NCBI GenBank assembly: GCA_026770575.1 | Contig: MU657191.1 | Location: 98,717-162,716 of the forward strand | Length of the DNA: 64,000 bases | Reading direction: 5' to 3' | Source of the DNA: Pelagophyceae sp. CCMP2097 | Taxonomy: Eukaryota; Sar; Pelagophyceae | Shown: piece after piece, positions 19,896 through 30,453 of the stretch | Layout: every line of letters begins with the position of its first letter | Numbering within the stretch: position 1 is the stretch's first letter | Made by a program: the position numbers and the translations under genes | The notes under the pieces: model-generated | What the model saw: the letters and a program-made list of their open reading frames with translations, nothing else | What the model was told of the DNA's origin: nothing | Databases searched by the model: none

Positions 19896-22176
19896 TCACC
19901 ATTTACGACCGCCGCCGCCCTTGCCGCCGCCGCCGCCGCCGCCGCCGCCGCCTCCCGAGGGCATGCCGCCGAAGCCTACGCATGGCATTTGGGAACGGCC
20001 TCGTGGTGCATTTCGATATCTCGAGCGCCATCGCGCAGCGCCCTCGCCGCGCGGGGAGGGCGGGACGCCGGGCCGCGCCGCCGCTATAGCCACCCTTGCC
20101 GGTGGTGGCGCCGCCGCCCTTGCCGCCGCCGCCGCCGCCGCCCTTGCCGCCGCCCATGCCACCCTTGCCGCCGCCGCCCTTGCCACCCTGGGACTGCTGC
20201 GGCGCGCCCCTGCCGGGCGCGCTGCCGCCGCCCTTGCCGCCCTTGCCGCCCTGGGGCGACGCGGGCGCGCCCCTGCCGGGCGCGCTGCCGCGATTCGGCC
20301 TGACGTCCGTGTAGTCGTCCTCCTCCTCGTCGTCGTCCATGTCGTAGTCGTCGTCGAAGTCTTCTTCGTCGTCGTCGTCGTCGTCGTCGTCGTAGTCTCG
20401 GGCGCGGTGCCCGCCGCGCTTGTGGTCGTCGTCGTCGTCGTCGTCCTCGTCATCGTCGTCGTCCTCGTAGCGATCGCCGTCGCCGCCGTACGAGTGCTTG
20501 TCGATCATGCGCGATTCGTCCTCGTCATCGAACTCGTTGTAGTCGGGAACGGAGCCGTACTCCTGCGACCGCAGGAAGAGGCGGCCCGCCTATTTCGGAG
20601 CGTCCCGCGTCGCGCGTTCCTCGGCGCACGAGTGCGGCGCGTGGCCTTGGACAGCGCGGTTGGACGCGGCGGGCGCGCGCGCGGGAAGACGATTTTGTCG
20701 AGCTGCTTCACGAACCTAGGAAGCGCGGTGCTTTGGGCCTTTTCATTTCGAGCTTTGCGGCTCACGCTGCCGTCTTCTCGAGCTGCTCCGAGGCGTCGTG
20801 GCGGTCCATGAAGTCGTCGTCGTCGTCGTCCATATCTTCGTCCTCATCCTCGTCGAACTCGTCGTCCTCCATGTCTAAAAGTGTGCGTCATCGACGGGCG
20901 ACTTCGAGGGAGAACTCACCGTCCATGTACGGGTTCTCCCAGTCGGTGCACTTGTTGAAGACGTGGAAAATGGAATCGATCTTTTGCCTTCGGGTCGTAT
21001 CCGGCGCCTTTGGCTGCGACTTGCCGCGCTGGAACTTGCCGCCCTTGTGCTGCTTGGCCGCCTTGCCCGGGATTCGCACAACCTTCACGGTCGGGTCCAC
21101 CTCGTCGCTGACCCACTTGATGTGCGTGCCCACGGAGGAGAGGAGCTCGCCCGAGATGATGTTGCGGCAAAACGTATTCTTCATAATCAAAGGCTGCTCG
21201 CGGTTGAACCACTTGCCGTGCGCCTTCTTGTCAAACTCGAAAATCAGCCTGCAGCACCAGTCGGCGGGGCCAAGACGCGGATACGCGCGGAAACGCACGT
21301 CACCGTCTCAGTCTCGTCGGCCTCCGTGTCCGGGCCGCCCTTGTCCTTGGGCTTCACCTCGTCCTTCTTCACGAGGAACTGCACGTCGAGGAGCCTACAC
21401 GCCGCGTCGCCGCGCCGCGGAGACGACGCAAGGCCCGTCCCGCGCCCGCGCGCCGCCTGCAGACGAGAGGAAACGAGGCCCGCAGCAGGCCCGCATCGCA
21501 TGGTCCCGCACTTACAGCTTCATGACCTCTTGGTCGAGGTCTGAGAACATCTTCTCGTTTTCGTGCTCCATCTGGCCCAGGAGGTCGGCCCAGAACATGG
21601 GGATCCCGTTGCCAGAGTCGGCAATATGGTCCGCCTGGTTGATGAGGTCGACGTCGCCCTCACGCTCCGCGCCCGTCGCCAGCTCGGCCGGCGTCGGCTC
21701 GCGCAGGCCCATAACGATCTCCCGCCGCTTGGCCTGCAGGGGCCGCTCGACGCCGCGCTCGTTTCCACGCGCATAGAGGCGCCTGCCTCTACCGCGCACG
21801 GCCGCCACGGAGAGCGCCACGCGGGTCGAACATCCCAGAATGGGCGCGGGCGCCGCACAGCGCGGCGCGGGCCCAGAGGCGAGAGAGCCCCGACTCACAA
21901 AGATGGGCTGCGCCTTGGTCAGGAGTCCGCGGCGCAGCTCCTTGATCTTCTTCTGCACCTCGAGGTCCAGGTCTTCGAACTCGCGGTGCAGCGTCTGCAG
22001 CGCCAGGCAGCCTGCGGAGGGCCGAATTCGCGCCGCAACGGCGACGTTCCAGAACATGTTTAAGGGCGCCGCCGCGAACGCTTCTTCACCGGGCCGAGGT
22101 CCTTGATCGAGACGGCGAAGGCGCGCACGGCGCGCGCGCCCCAGCGGCGCCGCATGGGCTCGAGGCGCGAGAGCAT
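19896..22176 (-). CDS. NAP-family histone chaperone with Asp and Gly/Lys tail
   Basis: NAP proteins bind H2A-H2B and move histones. The ATG at 22176 (MLSRLEPMRRRWGARAVRAF) runs to 22090. A GTGAAG donor leads to an exon with TLHREFEDLDLEVQKKIKEL and LTKAQPIF, the dimerisation helix. Next come GNGIPMFWADLLGQMEHENE and EVMKL, then a GTAAGT donor. Then come LLDVQFLVKKDEVKPKDKGG, and FEFDKKAHGKWFNREQPLIM with VVRIPGKAAKQHKGGKF and IFHVFNKCTDWENPYMDGEF. Acidic exons follow (EFDEDEDEDMDDDDDDF, then long Asp runs near 20340-20480). Finally a GGKGG-rich segment (about 20080-20310) splices to GFGGMPSGGGG and ends in KGGGGRKW. The acidic tail is usual for NAPs; the roughly 100-residue Gly/Lys extension is not. 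Several junctions follow GT-AG but were not all checked for phase. Confidence 0.78.
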
Positions 22177-22321
22177 GGCGCCGCCTCTCCGAAGCCCCGG
22201 AAGCTTTCGTCGGCGATCAGTTCAGCGATCCGTGAGATTCAAGAACACACCGTGTGAGAGTCTACTAGTCAAGAAGAGGCTTGGTGCTCGTGGGTCTTGC
22301 TTAAGCTTTTTTGGCGGCGAC

Positions 22322-24514
22322 TTAGGCCTTTGCTAGCATGCGTTGAGGGTCCGGCCGCATGGCGAGCGAAAGCCGCCTGGCCGCGATGAGGGCCTTGCCG
22401 GCGGCCTGGAACTTGCGCTTGGCGTTGTAGCGCTTCAGCGCGGCGAGGTTGGAGTGCAAGTCGCGCTGCGCCAGCTCGTCATCGGCGCGCCGGATCCACG
22501 GGTGGTCGAGGACCTGCTGCGCGGTGATGCGCTGCCTCGGGTCGACGGTCAGCAGCTTTGAGATGAGGTCCTTGGCCTCGCCTGAGACAGAGGCCCAGTA
22601 GACGTCGTGGAATTCAAAGGAGCCGGCCTTGATCTGGGCGTAGAGGCGGTTCTGGTCGTCGTCGTAAAACGGCGGGTAGCCGCCGAGCAAAATGTACGTC
22701 AGCACGCCGACGCTCCACATGTCCACGGCGGCGCCGTACTTGTGCCTCTTCAGAATTTCCGGCGCGACGTAGCCGGGCGTGCCGCAGAGGTTGGACAGGC
22801 AGGCGTCGGGGCAGTCCGGGTCGAGGCGAGCAGCGAAGCCAAAGTCGCACAGCTTGATCATCGTGTCGTCGGCGTCGGAGACGCACAACAAGTTCTCCGG
22901 CTTGATGTCGCGGTGCACCACCGCGCGGTCGACGTGGAGGTACTTGAGAGTGTCGACTAAGACGCGGATCAAGTCGCGCGCCTCTTTTTCCGTGTAAAAC
23001 TCCTTTTTCACGATGCGGTCAAACAGCTCGCCGCCCTCGATGAGGTCCATGACGAGAAAGTAGCACTGCTGCTCGTAATAGATGCCGTGCAGGACCACGA
23101 TGTTGGGGTGAGCGAGCGCCTGCATCAACTGCGCCTCGCCGAGCAAAGACTCCTGGTCCTCCAAGTTCAAGTTCTTCTTCTTGACGCACTTGCACGCGTA
23201 CCGGTGGCCCGTGCGCTTGTCCATCACCTCCTTCACCACGCTCAAAGCGCCCGTGCCCAGCTCGCCGCCGAGCTCGTACGTGGCGGCAAAGCCAGACGTG
23301 CGCACGACGCTCGCCTCGTGCTTTTGCGGCTTGCGCGGCGAGCTTCCGGCGCGGTCGCAGGCGAGCTTGATGCGGTGCGTCGCGATGACGGCTTTTGCGG
23401 CGGCCTTGAATCTCTTCTTGGCGTGGAACAAACGCAGCTGCTGCACGCTCTTGTGCAAGTGCGCGTAGGCCACGGTGGAGTCGTCGTCTCGGAGCCACGG
23501 GTCCGACGCGAGCAGCGCCGACGCGGTGGCGCGCCGCGCCGGGTCCACCGTGAGCAGGGAACGGATAAAGTCCTTGGCCTTTTCGGAAACCGTGACCCAA
23601 AAGTCGTCGTGGAACTCGTACTCGCCGCGCTTGATCTTCTCATAAAGCTTCTCGTGGTCGTCGTCGTAGAAGGGCGGGTAGCCGCCGAGCAAAATGTACG
23701 TCAACACGCCGACGCTCCACATGTCCACGGCCGCGCCGTAGGGCTGCCGGTTCAGGATCTCCGGGGCCACGTAGCCGGGCGTGCCGCAGAGCTGCGTCAG
23801 CGTGTTGGCGCCGCCGGGCGCGAGCTTTGCCGCGAAGCCGAAGTCGCAGAGCTTGATGCGCGTGTCGTCGTCGCGCGCGACGCACAGCAAGTTCTCCGGC
23901 TTCAAATCGCGGTGCACCACGCCCAGGGCGTGGCAGTACTGGATCGTCTCCAGCAGGACGACGATGAGCGCTCGGGCCTCCTTTTCAGAGTAGAATTCCT
24001 TTTGGGCGATCCTTTCGAAGAGCTCGCCGCCCTCGACCAAGTCTAGCACCAAATAGAACATGGTGGCCTCGTCGTAAAAGTCGTGCAGCCGGACGATGTG
24101 CTCGTGGTCCAGCAGCTGCATGATGTGGACCTCTTGGAGCAGCGCCGCCTGGTCGTCGAGGTTCAGCGGTTCCTTAGCGATGCACTTGACCGCGAGCCTG
24201 CGGCCCGTGCGCCGGTGCGTCGCCGCCCGGACCACGCTCATCGCGCCCGTGCCGAGCTCCTCGCGCAGCTCGTACTCCTCGTCGAACGCCACGCCCTTCG
24301 CCCTACGCAAAGACCGTCGGAAAGGGGCGCGACGGATTTTGACCGGGAGGACCCCTCGGCCGCAGGGACCAGAGGGCCGGGCCGCCCCGATGACCCGCGG
24401 GGCCCGCGTATGGTTGGGCTTCGAAGTGGCGCTGGGGCCGCGCGATACGACGAGATCGTTGAACATGACAGACGCGTCGCCGACGTGCGGCAAGGGTGGT
24501 GCGTGTTGTGCCAT
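22322..24514 (-). CDS. tandem double CaMK-type protein kinase
   Basis: One uninterrupted 730-residue frame, with start taken at ATG 24514 (MAQHAPPLPHVGDASVMFND); the open frame extends upstream without coding features. It holds two complete Ser/Thr kinase domains. Domain 1 has LGTGAMSVV, catalytic Lys in LAVKCIAK, HRDLKPENLL, LCDFGFA and GTPGYVAPEIL. Domain 2 has LGTGALSVV, YACKCVKK, HRDIKPENLL, LCDFGFA and GTPGYVAPEIL. Both look active. Each is followed by a basic helix (FHAKKRFKAAAKAVIATHR; YNAKRKFQAAGKALIAARR) like the autoinhibitory, calmodulin-binding segment of CaMKI/II. No EF hands are seen, so it is CaMK- rather than CDPK-like. Nearly identical DNA in the two copies around 22670-22740 and 23680-23750 suggests recent duplication or gene conversion. 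Confidence 0.93.
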   Translation of the reverse strand: MAQHAPPLPHVGDASVMFNDLVVSRGPSATSKPNHTRAPRVIGAARPSGPCGRGVLPVKIRRAPFRRSLRRAKGVAFDEEYELREELGTGAMSVVRAATHRRTGRRLAVKCIAKEPLNLDDQAALLQEVHIMQLLDHEHIVRLHDFYDEATMFYLVLDLVEGGELFERIAQKEFYSEKEARALIVVLLETIQYCHALGVVHRDLKPENLLCVARDDDTRIKLCDFGFAAKLAPGGANTLTQLCGTPGYVAPEILNRQPYGAAVDMWSVGVLTYILLGGYPPFYDDDHEKLYEKIKRGEYEFHDDFWVTVSEKAKDFIRSLLTVDPARRATASALLASDPWLRDDDSTVAYAHLHKSVQQLRLFHAKKRFKAAAKAVIATHRIKLACDRAGSSPRKPQKHEASVVRTSGFAATYELGGELGTGALSVVKEVMDKRTGHRYACKCVKKKNLNLEDQESLLGEAQLMQALAHPNIVVLHGIYYEQQCYFLVMDLIEGGELFDRIVKKEFYTEKEARDLIRVLVDTLKYLHVDRAVVHRDIKPENLLCVSDADDTMIKLCDFGFAARLDPDCPDACLSNLCGTPGYVAPEILKRHKYGAAVDMWSVGVLTYILLGGYPPFYDDDQNRLYAQIKAGSFEFHDVYWASVSGEAKDLISKLLTVDPRQRITAQQVLDHPWIRRADDELAQRDLHSNLAALKRYNAKRKFQAAGKALIAARRLSLAMRPDPQRMLAKA

Positions 24515-26041
24515 CGTGCGCGCCGGGCCCGCTGCAGATCTGCCTCGCGGAGCGCGACCGACCGGTGCGCCGCCGCGGCCTTGAGCGGCCCTCGAGGGCG
24601 CTACGACGCCGGCGAGGCGGAGCTGGTCGCGCGCCGGCCCGGTTGCCGCCGCGCCGAGCGCGGTACAATGCGCGGCCCTCGAACCGGATTGGACCCGGCG
24701 CTGCGGGAGCCGCAGATGGTCGCGCGGGAGAGATGCAACAAACCTTCGATTCGGAGAGGATAAATTGAGGATACAGACGTTGCGACCATCGCATATATTT
24801 TGGGGAAAGTCACTTCTAAAAGTCACGCAAGAGCACGCGAAAAATCTGGGCTGCACTCATGATACAAACAAGGTTCCTTCTGCAACTTACTGAGTCCCTC
24901 AAAGTTTCATATAACGACCGAATGCTCATATTTCAACGAGTGCGAGGTGTAGGATTCCTAAAATGTAATGTAATAAAAATCACAGGATGTCCAGTCCCGG
25001 AGGACCTTCTCCTGGCCTAGTCAGATCAAGGTACCCGGCATCGAGGCAGAGCGGTCGAAGGCCTTTGAGGTGGATCCTGCGCAGGACCCCTCGACTGCAC
25101 GCCGTGGCTCTCCGAGTCTGCCAAACTCCCCAGGGTATAAATTAGAACTCTTTACAATTGTACCCTCACCCGTCCAGTGCTGTTGGGGGTCTCGTGATGG
25201 TGGTGTTGGTTCACCCTAAACACGAATCGCAGACACTGCAAGTCTGGGAATCCCCTGAATCATGACTCATCACGGCAGCCACAGGTCGAAAGGCCGCGCG
25301 GGATTGCACCTCTCGCCTTTTGCCATCCCCACCCACTGGCAGGGTGGATATATAAGCAAGCAACCTTCTCATTTCATGAAAGCTCACGAGCTCCTCCCCG
25401 CACCTCAGAAAACCATTCTCTGCGGCTCCTTGTGTGCCTCTGCTCATCCACGCCCTACTCGTCCACGACATGCGTCGTGTAACCCATCCCCAAGAATCCA
25501 TCGATCTCGACACCGACCCGTCGGGACGGTGTCCTTCTCTCTGACTCTGACCTCGGCAACTCTTCCGTTAAGTTGGTACCGACATTGGGTCTTGGCACCC
25601 ACTCCGAACTTTAGACGTCTACATCCTCATTGGTCGCGTCTCCCGGGCGTGGGGTCGCTTTCCGACGAGTTTGGGTCGATTTCAGTCTCTTGGGAAACCC
25701 GAAACGTCACAAAATGACGGAAAACTTTGCGGTCCGTCGCGGTTTCCCGGACGCAACCCGTGGAGGTTGGTCCAGGCCCACGAGGTCTCTGGGCCCGTCC
25801 GGAGTGCGACTCGGCAGCTGCGCGTTGGATTTTGCACAGGCGGCACGACCACCGACGCGCACCGCCACCGTCGGACTTTCGGGCGCGACCTTCGCCCTGT
25901 GAATCCGCCCGGGGCCCCGGAGCGGTCCCTGCGCGCCTCCTCCCCGCGCCGGGGAAGCGCGTCCTTCTACAGCGTCCTTCTATGGCGTTTTTGGTGTCCA
26001 GGACTCCTTAAAAAGTTGCCATGAGCTTAAAAAGTTGCCAT
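24515..26041. other. 1.5-kb stretch without a confident gene
   Basis: Upstream of the kinase start the first 250 bp are GC-rich and may be 5' UTR or promoter. From 24770 to 25730 the composition drops. This part contains one dispersed motif copy but no coding-like frame, and no tRNA or rRNA is recognised. Frames at 25262-25717 and 25671-26024 are open but lack any recognisable protein features. Confidence 0.5.
25324..25365 (+). repeat. dispersed 40-bp motif, copy 4
   Basis: A diverged copy: CATCCCCACCCACTGGCAGG then GTGGATATATAAGCAAGCAA. It contains TATATAA, so a chance TATA-box resemblance must be kept in mind. Confidence 0.65.
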
Positions 26042-26965
26042 TCAGTCCTCGTCCATCGAGACGGCGGCGCTCCTGGGGGCGACGTTGCGGTCGTCGTCGC
26101 TGTCGTCGTCGTCGTAGACGAGTCGCCGCTTCGTCGACGGGGCAGCCCCGGGCGCCGACTCCGCCACCGACAGGTGGACGCGCGCGCGGGCGCCGTCGTC
26201 GTCCAAAGAGGTCGCCGTCGGCGTGACCACGTTGGCCCGCGCTACCGCCGCGCGGGCCGCCTGCGCTCGCCCGACCGGCGACTGGCCGAGGCGCACGGGC
26301 TCGAGGCCCGGGGCCGCGCCGCGCGCGCCCGGCAGGTATCGATCCTGCCGCGAGGCGTCTGGCGGCCGTGGGCGGCGCTCCGTGGAAACCGCGCGTGGCG
26401 GACACGAACGATTTCAAACGAGTCGGACGCGGCCGCGTACGCTCGCAAACGAGTCGTCCGCCTCCGTGACGAGGATGCGCACGCTGCCTATCGAGCGCCA
26501 GTGATCGGCGGGCGCCTGGGCAACGACCGGGAGACTCGCCGTCGGAGGCGTCGCTCCGCGTGGCGAAGACGCGCTGCTGCCCCGCGACGACGGCGCCGTC
26601 GGCGCGGACCTCGGCGCCGTCGGCGACGCGGATCCGCCGACCGTGGTGCGGGCCTACTTCAAGCGCTGCGGCGCCGCGCGCGGTCGAGGAGGGGCGCACA
26701 CGTCACGACGCCGTCCTCGATGGCGAACGTCGCGTCGCCTCCTTTGCAGAGCAGTTCGCCCATGTGGTGGCACCGCGCGTCCAGCGCAAAGTAGCGGCCT
26801 AGCGCAATTCTATGCGATGCGGTGGAGGCGCGGGCTCGGCGCACCTTGGGTTCGGCCGAGCGCGATGGTGCGCCCCGACTTGCCCGTGAGAGTGACACAC
26901 GTCCCTTCGAGGGGGAGCCGCTCGCTCGGCCAGCGCACCTCCTTAAACGCCTCGTGGCAGGCCAT
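26042..26965 (-). CDS. Rieske [2Fe-2S] domain protein
   Basis: The ATG at 26965 starts MACHEAFKEVRWPSERLPLE and GTCVTLTGKSGRTIALGR. A GTGCGCC donor and GCTAG acceptor (phase 1) join to GRYFALDARCHHMGELLCKG and AIEDGVVT. A second GTGCGCC-AG intron, phase 1, joins to CPHHGRRIRVADGAEVR. The result shows both Rieske half-motifs, C-x-H (RCHH) and C-x2-H (CPHHG), spaced as in Rieske ferredoxins and small nitrite-reductase-like subunits. There is no catalytic mononuclear iron domain, so it is probably an electron-transfer protein; the partner is unknown. Later exons (WRSIGSVRILVTEADDSFAS; then ARANVVTPTATSLDDDGAR to VSMDED) form a disordered acidic C-terminus. No leader is obvious, so a cytosolic or nuclear location is possible. 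Confidence 0.75.
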
Positions 26966-27365
26966 AGACGCGCCCGAGCCGCACGGCTCGGAGCTCAGAA
27001 TACCTCGGGAGCTCGAGGCCTTCGTTGCTAGATCGTTGCGCTCGAACGTAAACGCTCGAACTTGAAATCGTAACATCCTAATTTTATTAAAGCTTCGAAG
27101 CCCATAACCTATCCGCATTTTCAAAAGAAGAAATTCAAATCCGAAGAACAAGTGTACTATTTCGCAGACACAAATCGTGGAGTGTCCCGCCGTTTCGCCG
27201 GCGTGAGATGAGTTTTGTTCGCCGCGGGCGGGCTCAGACGGTGCTTCTCCGAGTTCTGCGAGTTGCTAGCCAGAAGGCGTGAGGACGTCGGTAGTCGTCG
27301 CCGTGTCGAGACCCGATCGTTCGAAGCGGTTTCTTATGTCGACGTCCCGACGTCCCCCGCGCGCC
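26966..27365. other. intergenic, nothing recognised
   Basis: A 400-bp gap between two minus-strand genes. It is AT-richer around 27060-27170 and should hold the promoter of the Rieske gene. No motif is recognised. Confidence 0.4.
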
Positions 27366-30160
27366 TCACCGTCGCCTCCTCTTTGCGTTTTCGGCAAGGC
27401 AGGGGCATATGCGCGCGAGTGTTGGGTCGGCGGGCGCCGCGGCGCAGGAGAGGCCCGCGAGGGCCTTTGCGCTCGCGACGAAGCACGCGCCGCCGCCACG
27501 GCGCACCGCGGGGAGCGCCGCCTCGTTTCCGTGCGCCGCGCCAGCACTCCGCACGGCGAGGTACGAGGCGCCCCGGCCGTCGCAGCCCCGCCGATTGAAG
27601 CTCCGGAGGACCTGCGAGGTGGCCCGTGAATATGCGCGCCTCGCACGCATACCTTCCTAGTCGCCGGCGCACCCCGTCGTCGCACGTCTTCCGCCGCCGC
27701 GCGCACGCCGCGGCGCACGACTCTCGCGGCTCGCCGACCACCGTCTCGACGACGATGCACGCGCAGAGCCGCTGCGTAGAGGGGAACCAGGCCTCGCACG
27801 CGCTGCGCTGCCTCCCTAGCGGAGCGGGGAGCGTCCGACTCGCGCGGACGACGGGCTCGCATGCGTCTTCAAAGGATCCTCAGCGGTGACCGCGGCACGC
27901 ACGGTTGTCGACGTCGAGGCCCAGGACCTTGAGCTCCTTTGAGGCGGCCTGCTTCCGAAGGCGCTCGCGGATCGACTTCGCAGCGAGCGCGAGGAGGCGG
28001 CGCCGCGCCTCGGCGACGCCGTCGTAGTCGTCCCATCGAGGCGGCACTTGCGTCGAGGCGTTGCGAGGCACGGGCGCCCCGCCGCGCGCCGCCGCGGTAA
28101 GGCGCTCCGACAGGGGGCGGGTCCTGGCCCTCGCGCGCGCCCGCGCGAGCGCGAGCTGCTCGGGCCTGTTTCACGTCGGTGCGGGCGCGTCGGGCGAGGC
28201 GCGCAAACGGCGCACCCCTGCGCAGGCGCGCGGCGGCTCGGCGGATTGGGCGGCGGCGGCGCGTCGGACGGCACGAGGCAGACACCCGCAAAGTCGGCCT
28301 CGGAATCCTCGACGTACGCCGGCAGCTCGGGCCCGCGCTGCGCGCGGCAGCCAAACGGGCACCCGAAGAAGGCCGTCATGCGCTCGCAGCTCGCCTGCCG
28401 GCGACATCCGCGCACAGACCCGCCAGAGGGAGGCGGTCCTTCTCACAAACGATTTCGAGGCGATGGCTTCTTCGAGGCAGACGTCGGTGGTATTACGCGT
28501 CGCGTTCTGCCGGCCCGCGCAAAAGTGCTCGCACGACTCGCCGGTGCTGTCGTTTGGGACTTGGTCGGGCCCGCGCGTGGGGAAGCCTCGCGTGGGTCGC
28601 ACCTGGCGACGAGCGCGCGCCACGGCGTCGAGAGCGCGCGGCCTACGCATGCTCCGGTGCGACGGTGCCCACAGGGCCGCGCGGCGCGCGCCTTGGAGCT
28701 CCGAGGCCTCTCGTCGCCAGCGCGACGCGTGCCGCGCGCGCGCGTCGGCCCTGCGCAAATCGGCGCTCGCGTAGTCTGCGGCGAAACTCGCGGCCCAGTC
28801 GCAGGCGAGCCTCCGCGCATTTGCGGCCGTGTCCGTGGGCGGCGAAGAGGCGGCACCGGCGAGGACGCCGTCGAGAACGACTTCGACTGGGTAATGGTCG
28901 GAGAGCGCGTCGGTGAGCGCGTCTCGGACGACGCGCGCGGGCCCGCACGTCTTCGCGCCGGCGTAGATAAAGTCGAGTCGCACGGCCACGGCGTGCGAGT
29001 CGTCGGCGCCGACCGTCGTCGGCACGGATGGCCCGCAGGCGTCGAAACCGGCCGACGCGCACGTGTCCGCGAGGCCCGCGCCCCGCAGCCTTGCGGCCAC
29101 GACCGAGTCGAGGCGCGGCGGCGCACCGTCCGCCGCGGCCAACGATTTCGCCGCCGCCGCCGCGGCCGCCGCGGCCGCCACGGCGCCGCGTATCCCGCGC
29201 TTCGACACTGTTGGTGGCAACTCGAAAAACTTGCGCACGAGGCGTATTTTGAGGTCGGCATCCTCGATGCGCGAAACGGCCACGGGCAGATCGCTTGCAT
29301 AGGGCTCGAGCGGCGGCGGCGAGTTCAGGTCGCCGAGGACGAGGACGCGCGCCTCTGCCTTTGTGGCGCGGATGGCGCGCACCATGCCCGCGAGGCGCTG
29401 CGCCTCTGCTCTTCGGCTGGCCACGTCGAAAGGCGTGAGGTGCGTCACGATAAAGTGCGCCGCCGCGCACTCGACGTGCAGCGCGCCGTGCGCGAAACCG
29501 TCGACGCGCCTGAGGGGAGACCTCGCAGACCAAAAGCGACGGTGGCAAGGCACCGCGGGCGCAGTTTGGCAAGGGATGACTCACCTCGCGCGTGCCACGC
29601 AAGACGCGTCGCGCCGCGACATGAAACCGACGTGGTACCCAGAGTCCGTCTCGAGCAGGAACGCGCGCCTGCGCGCGGCGCTGCGGCGGCCGCACACCGT
29701 GGGCGACTCGATTGCGAGCGCACCGGAAGCCATGGCCTCTCGCCCATTTGCGAAAGCCCGTTTCGTTAAAGCCGTTCAGTTCGTTGAGGGCGACGTAGTT
29801 GTATCCCTGGACGGCGAGCCACGCGCCGATCATGGCCGCCGTGCCCCTTTCGAACATGCGGAAGACATTGTACGTCGCAACCAACGGCCCCGCGCAGCCC
29901 GGCGCCGGCTCGGGCCGCACCGCAGACGTATAGTTGTCGCACGCCGCCGCGACGTGCGCGTCGAGGCGGCGCGCGTAGCCCGCGCGCCGCCCGCGGGCGT
30001 GCGCCGCCTCGGCGCGAGGCTCCGCGGCGCCCTCGTCCAAAGGCGGCACCGCGCCAAGGCCGTGCCGGCCGACGAGCTCGGCCCAGACGCAGACGCCGAA
30101 GAAGCAGACCACCGCCGCGCCGCAGACGGCCCTTCCGAAGCGGCCACAGCGGCGTCCCAT
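27366..30160 (-). CDS. membrane-anchored EEP-superfamily protein with Cys-rich modules
   Basis: The ATG at 30160 starts a signal anchor (MGRRCGRFGRAVCGAAVVCF). An endonuclease/exonuclease/phosphatase fold follows: PLVATYNVFRMFERGTAAM, YVALNELNGFNETGF, a middle exon with FLLETDSGYHVGFMSRRDA, HFIVTHLTPFDVASRRAEA, ARVLVLGDLNSPPPLEP and DALSDHYPVEVVL. These are the usual metal-binding Asn, Glu, Asp-x-Asn and Asp-His positions. The C-terminal half has Cys-rich modules. One is GESCEHFCAGRQNATRN, joined by a GTGAGA-GGCAG intron to ASCERMTAFFGCPFGCRAQR. Others contain SACEAWFPSTQRLCAC, and RESCAAACARRRKTCDDG joined by a GTGCGCC-GCAG intron to a last exon ending ARICPCLAENAKRRRR. Joins that I checked keep phase. 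The substrate is unknown; extracellular or ER-lumen phosphodiesterase activity is inferred. Confidence 0.7.
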
Positions 30161-30410
30161 GCCCGTGCTTCAACTTTTCGTCGAAAACGAACCGCTCGAA
30201 CCGAAAAGCCGAAACGTTTTGGAGGACTTGTTTTAGTGTCGACATGGCGCCTTTGTCGTACGTGTTCCTAATTCACGACGCTTCACGGAGCGGTTGGAGA
30301 TTGGAATTTCGCCGTATCTGAAGGGACGAACCACTCCCGCAGGCATGGCACCAGGGCCCTTCGGTCCGGGAGCCTGCCTTTGGAACCGATTAGTCAGGCA
30401 TCATACCCTC

Positions 30411-30451
30411 TTCGGCCAGCCCCAACCAGGGTGGATCTTAAGCAAGCAAGG
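30411..30451 (+). repeat. dispersed 40-bp motif, copy 5
   Basis: Reads CGGCCAGCCCCAACCAGGGT then GGATCTTAAGCAAGCAAG. On the polymerase eta transcript it starts about 3 nt after the stop codon, as its reverse complement. Confidence 0.8.
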
Positions 30452-30453
30452 GG

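Noticed and set aside
19555..20811. Plus-strand 418-aa frame with Pro/Ala and Val runs
   Set aside because: It is the antisense of the Asp- and Gly/Lys-coding exons of the NAP-like gene.
25262..26024. Possible gene in the 24.5-26 kb gap
   Set aside because: Frames are open but have no signal peptide, domain, helix pattern or splice-consistent partner exons.
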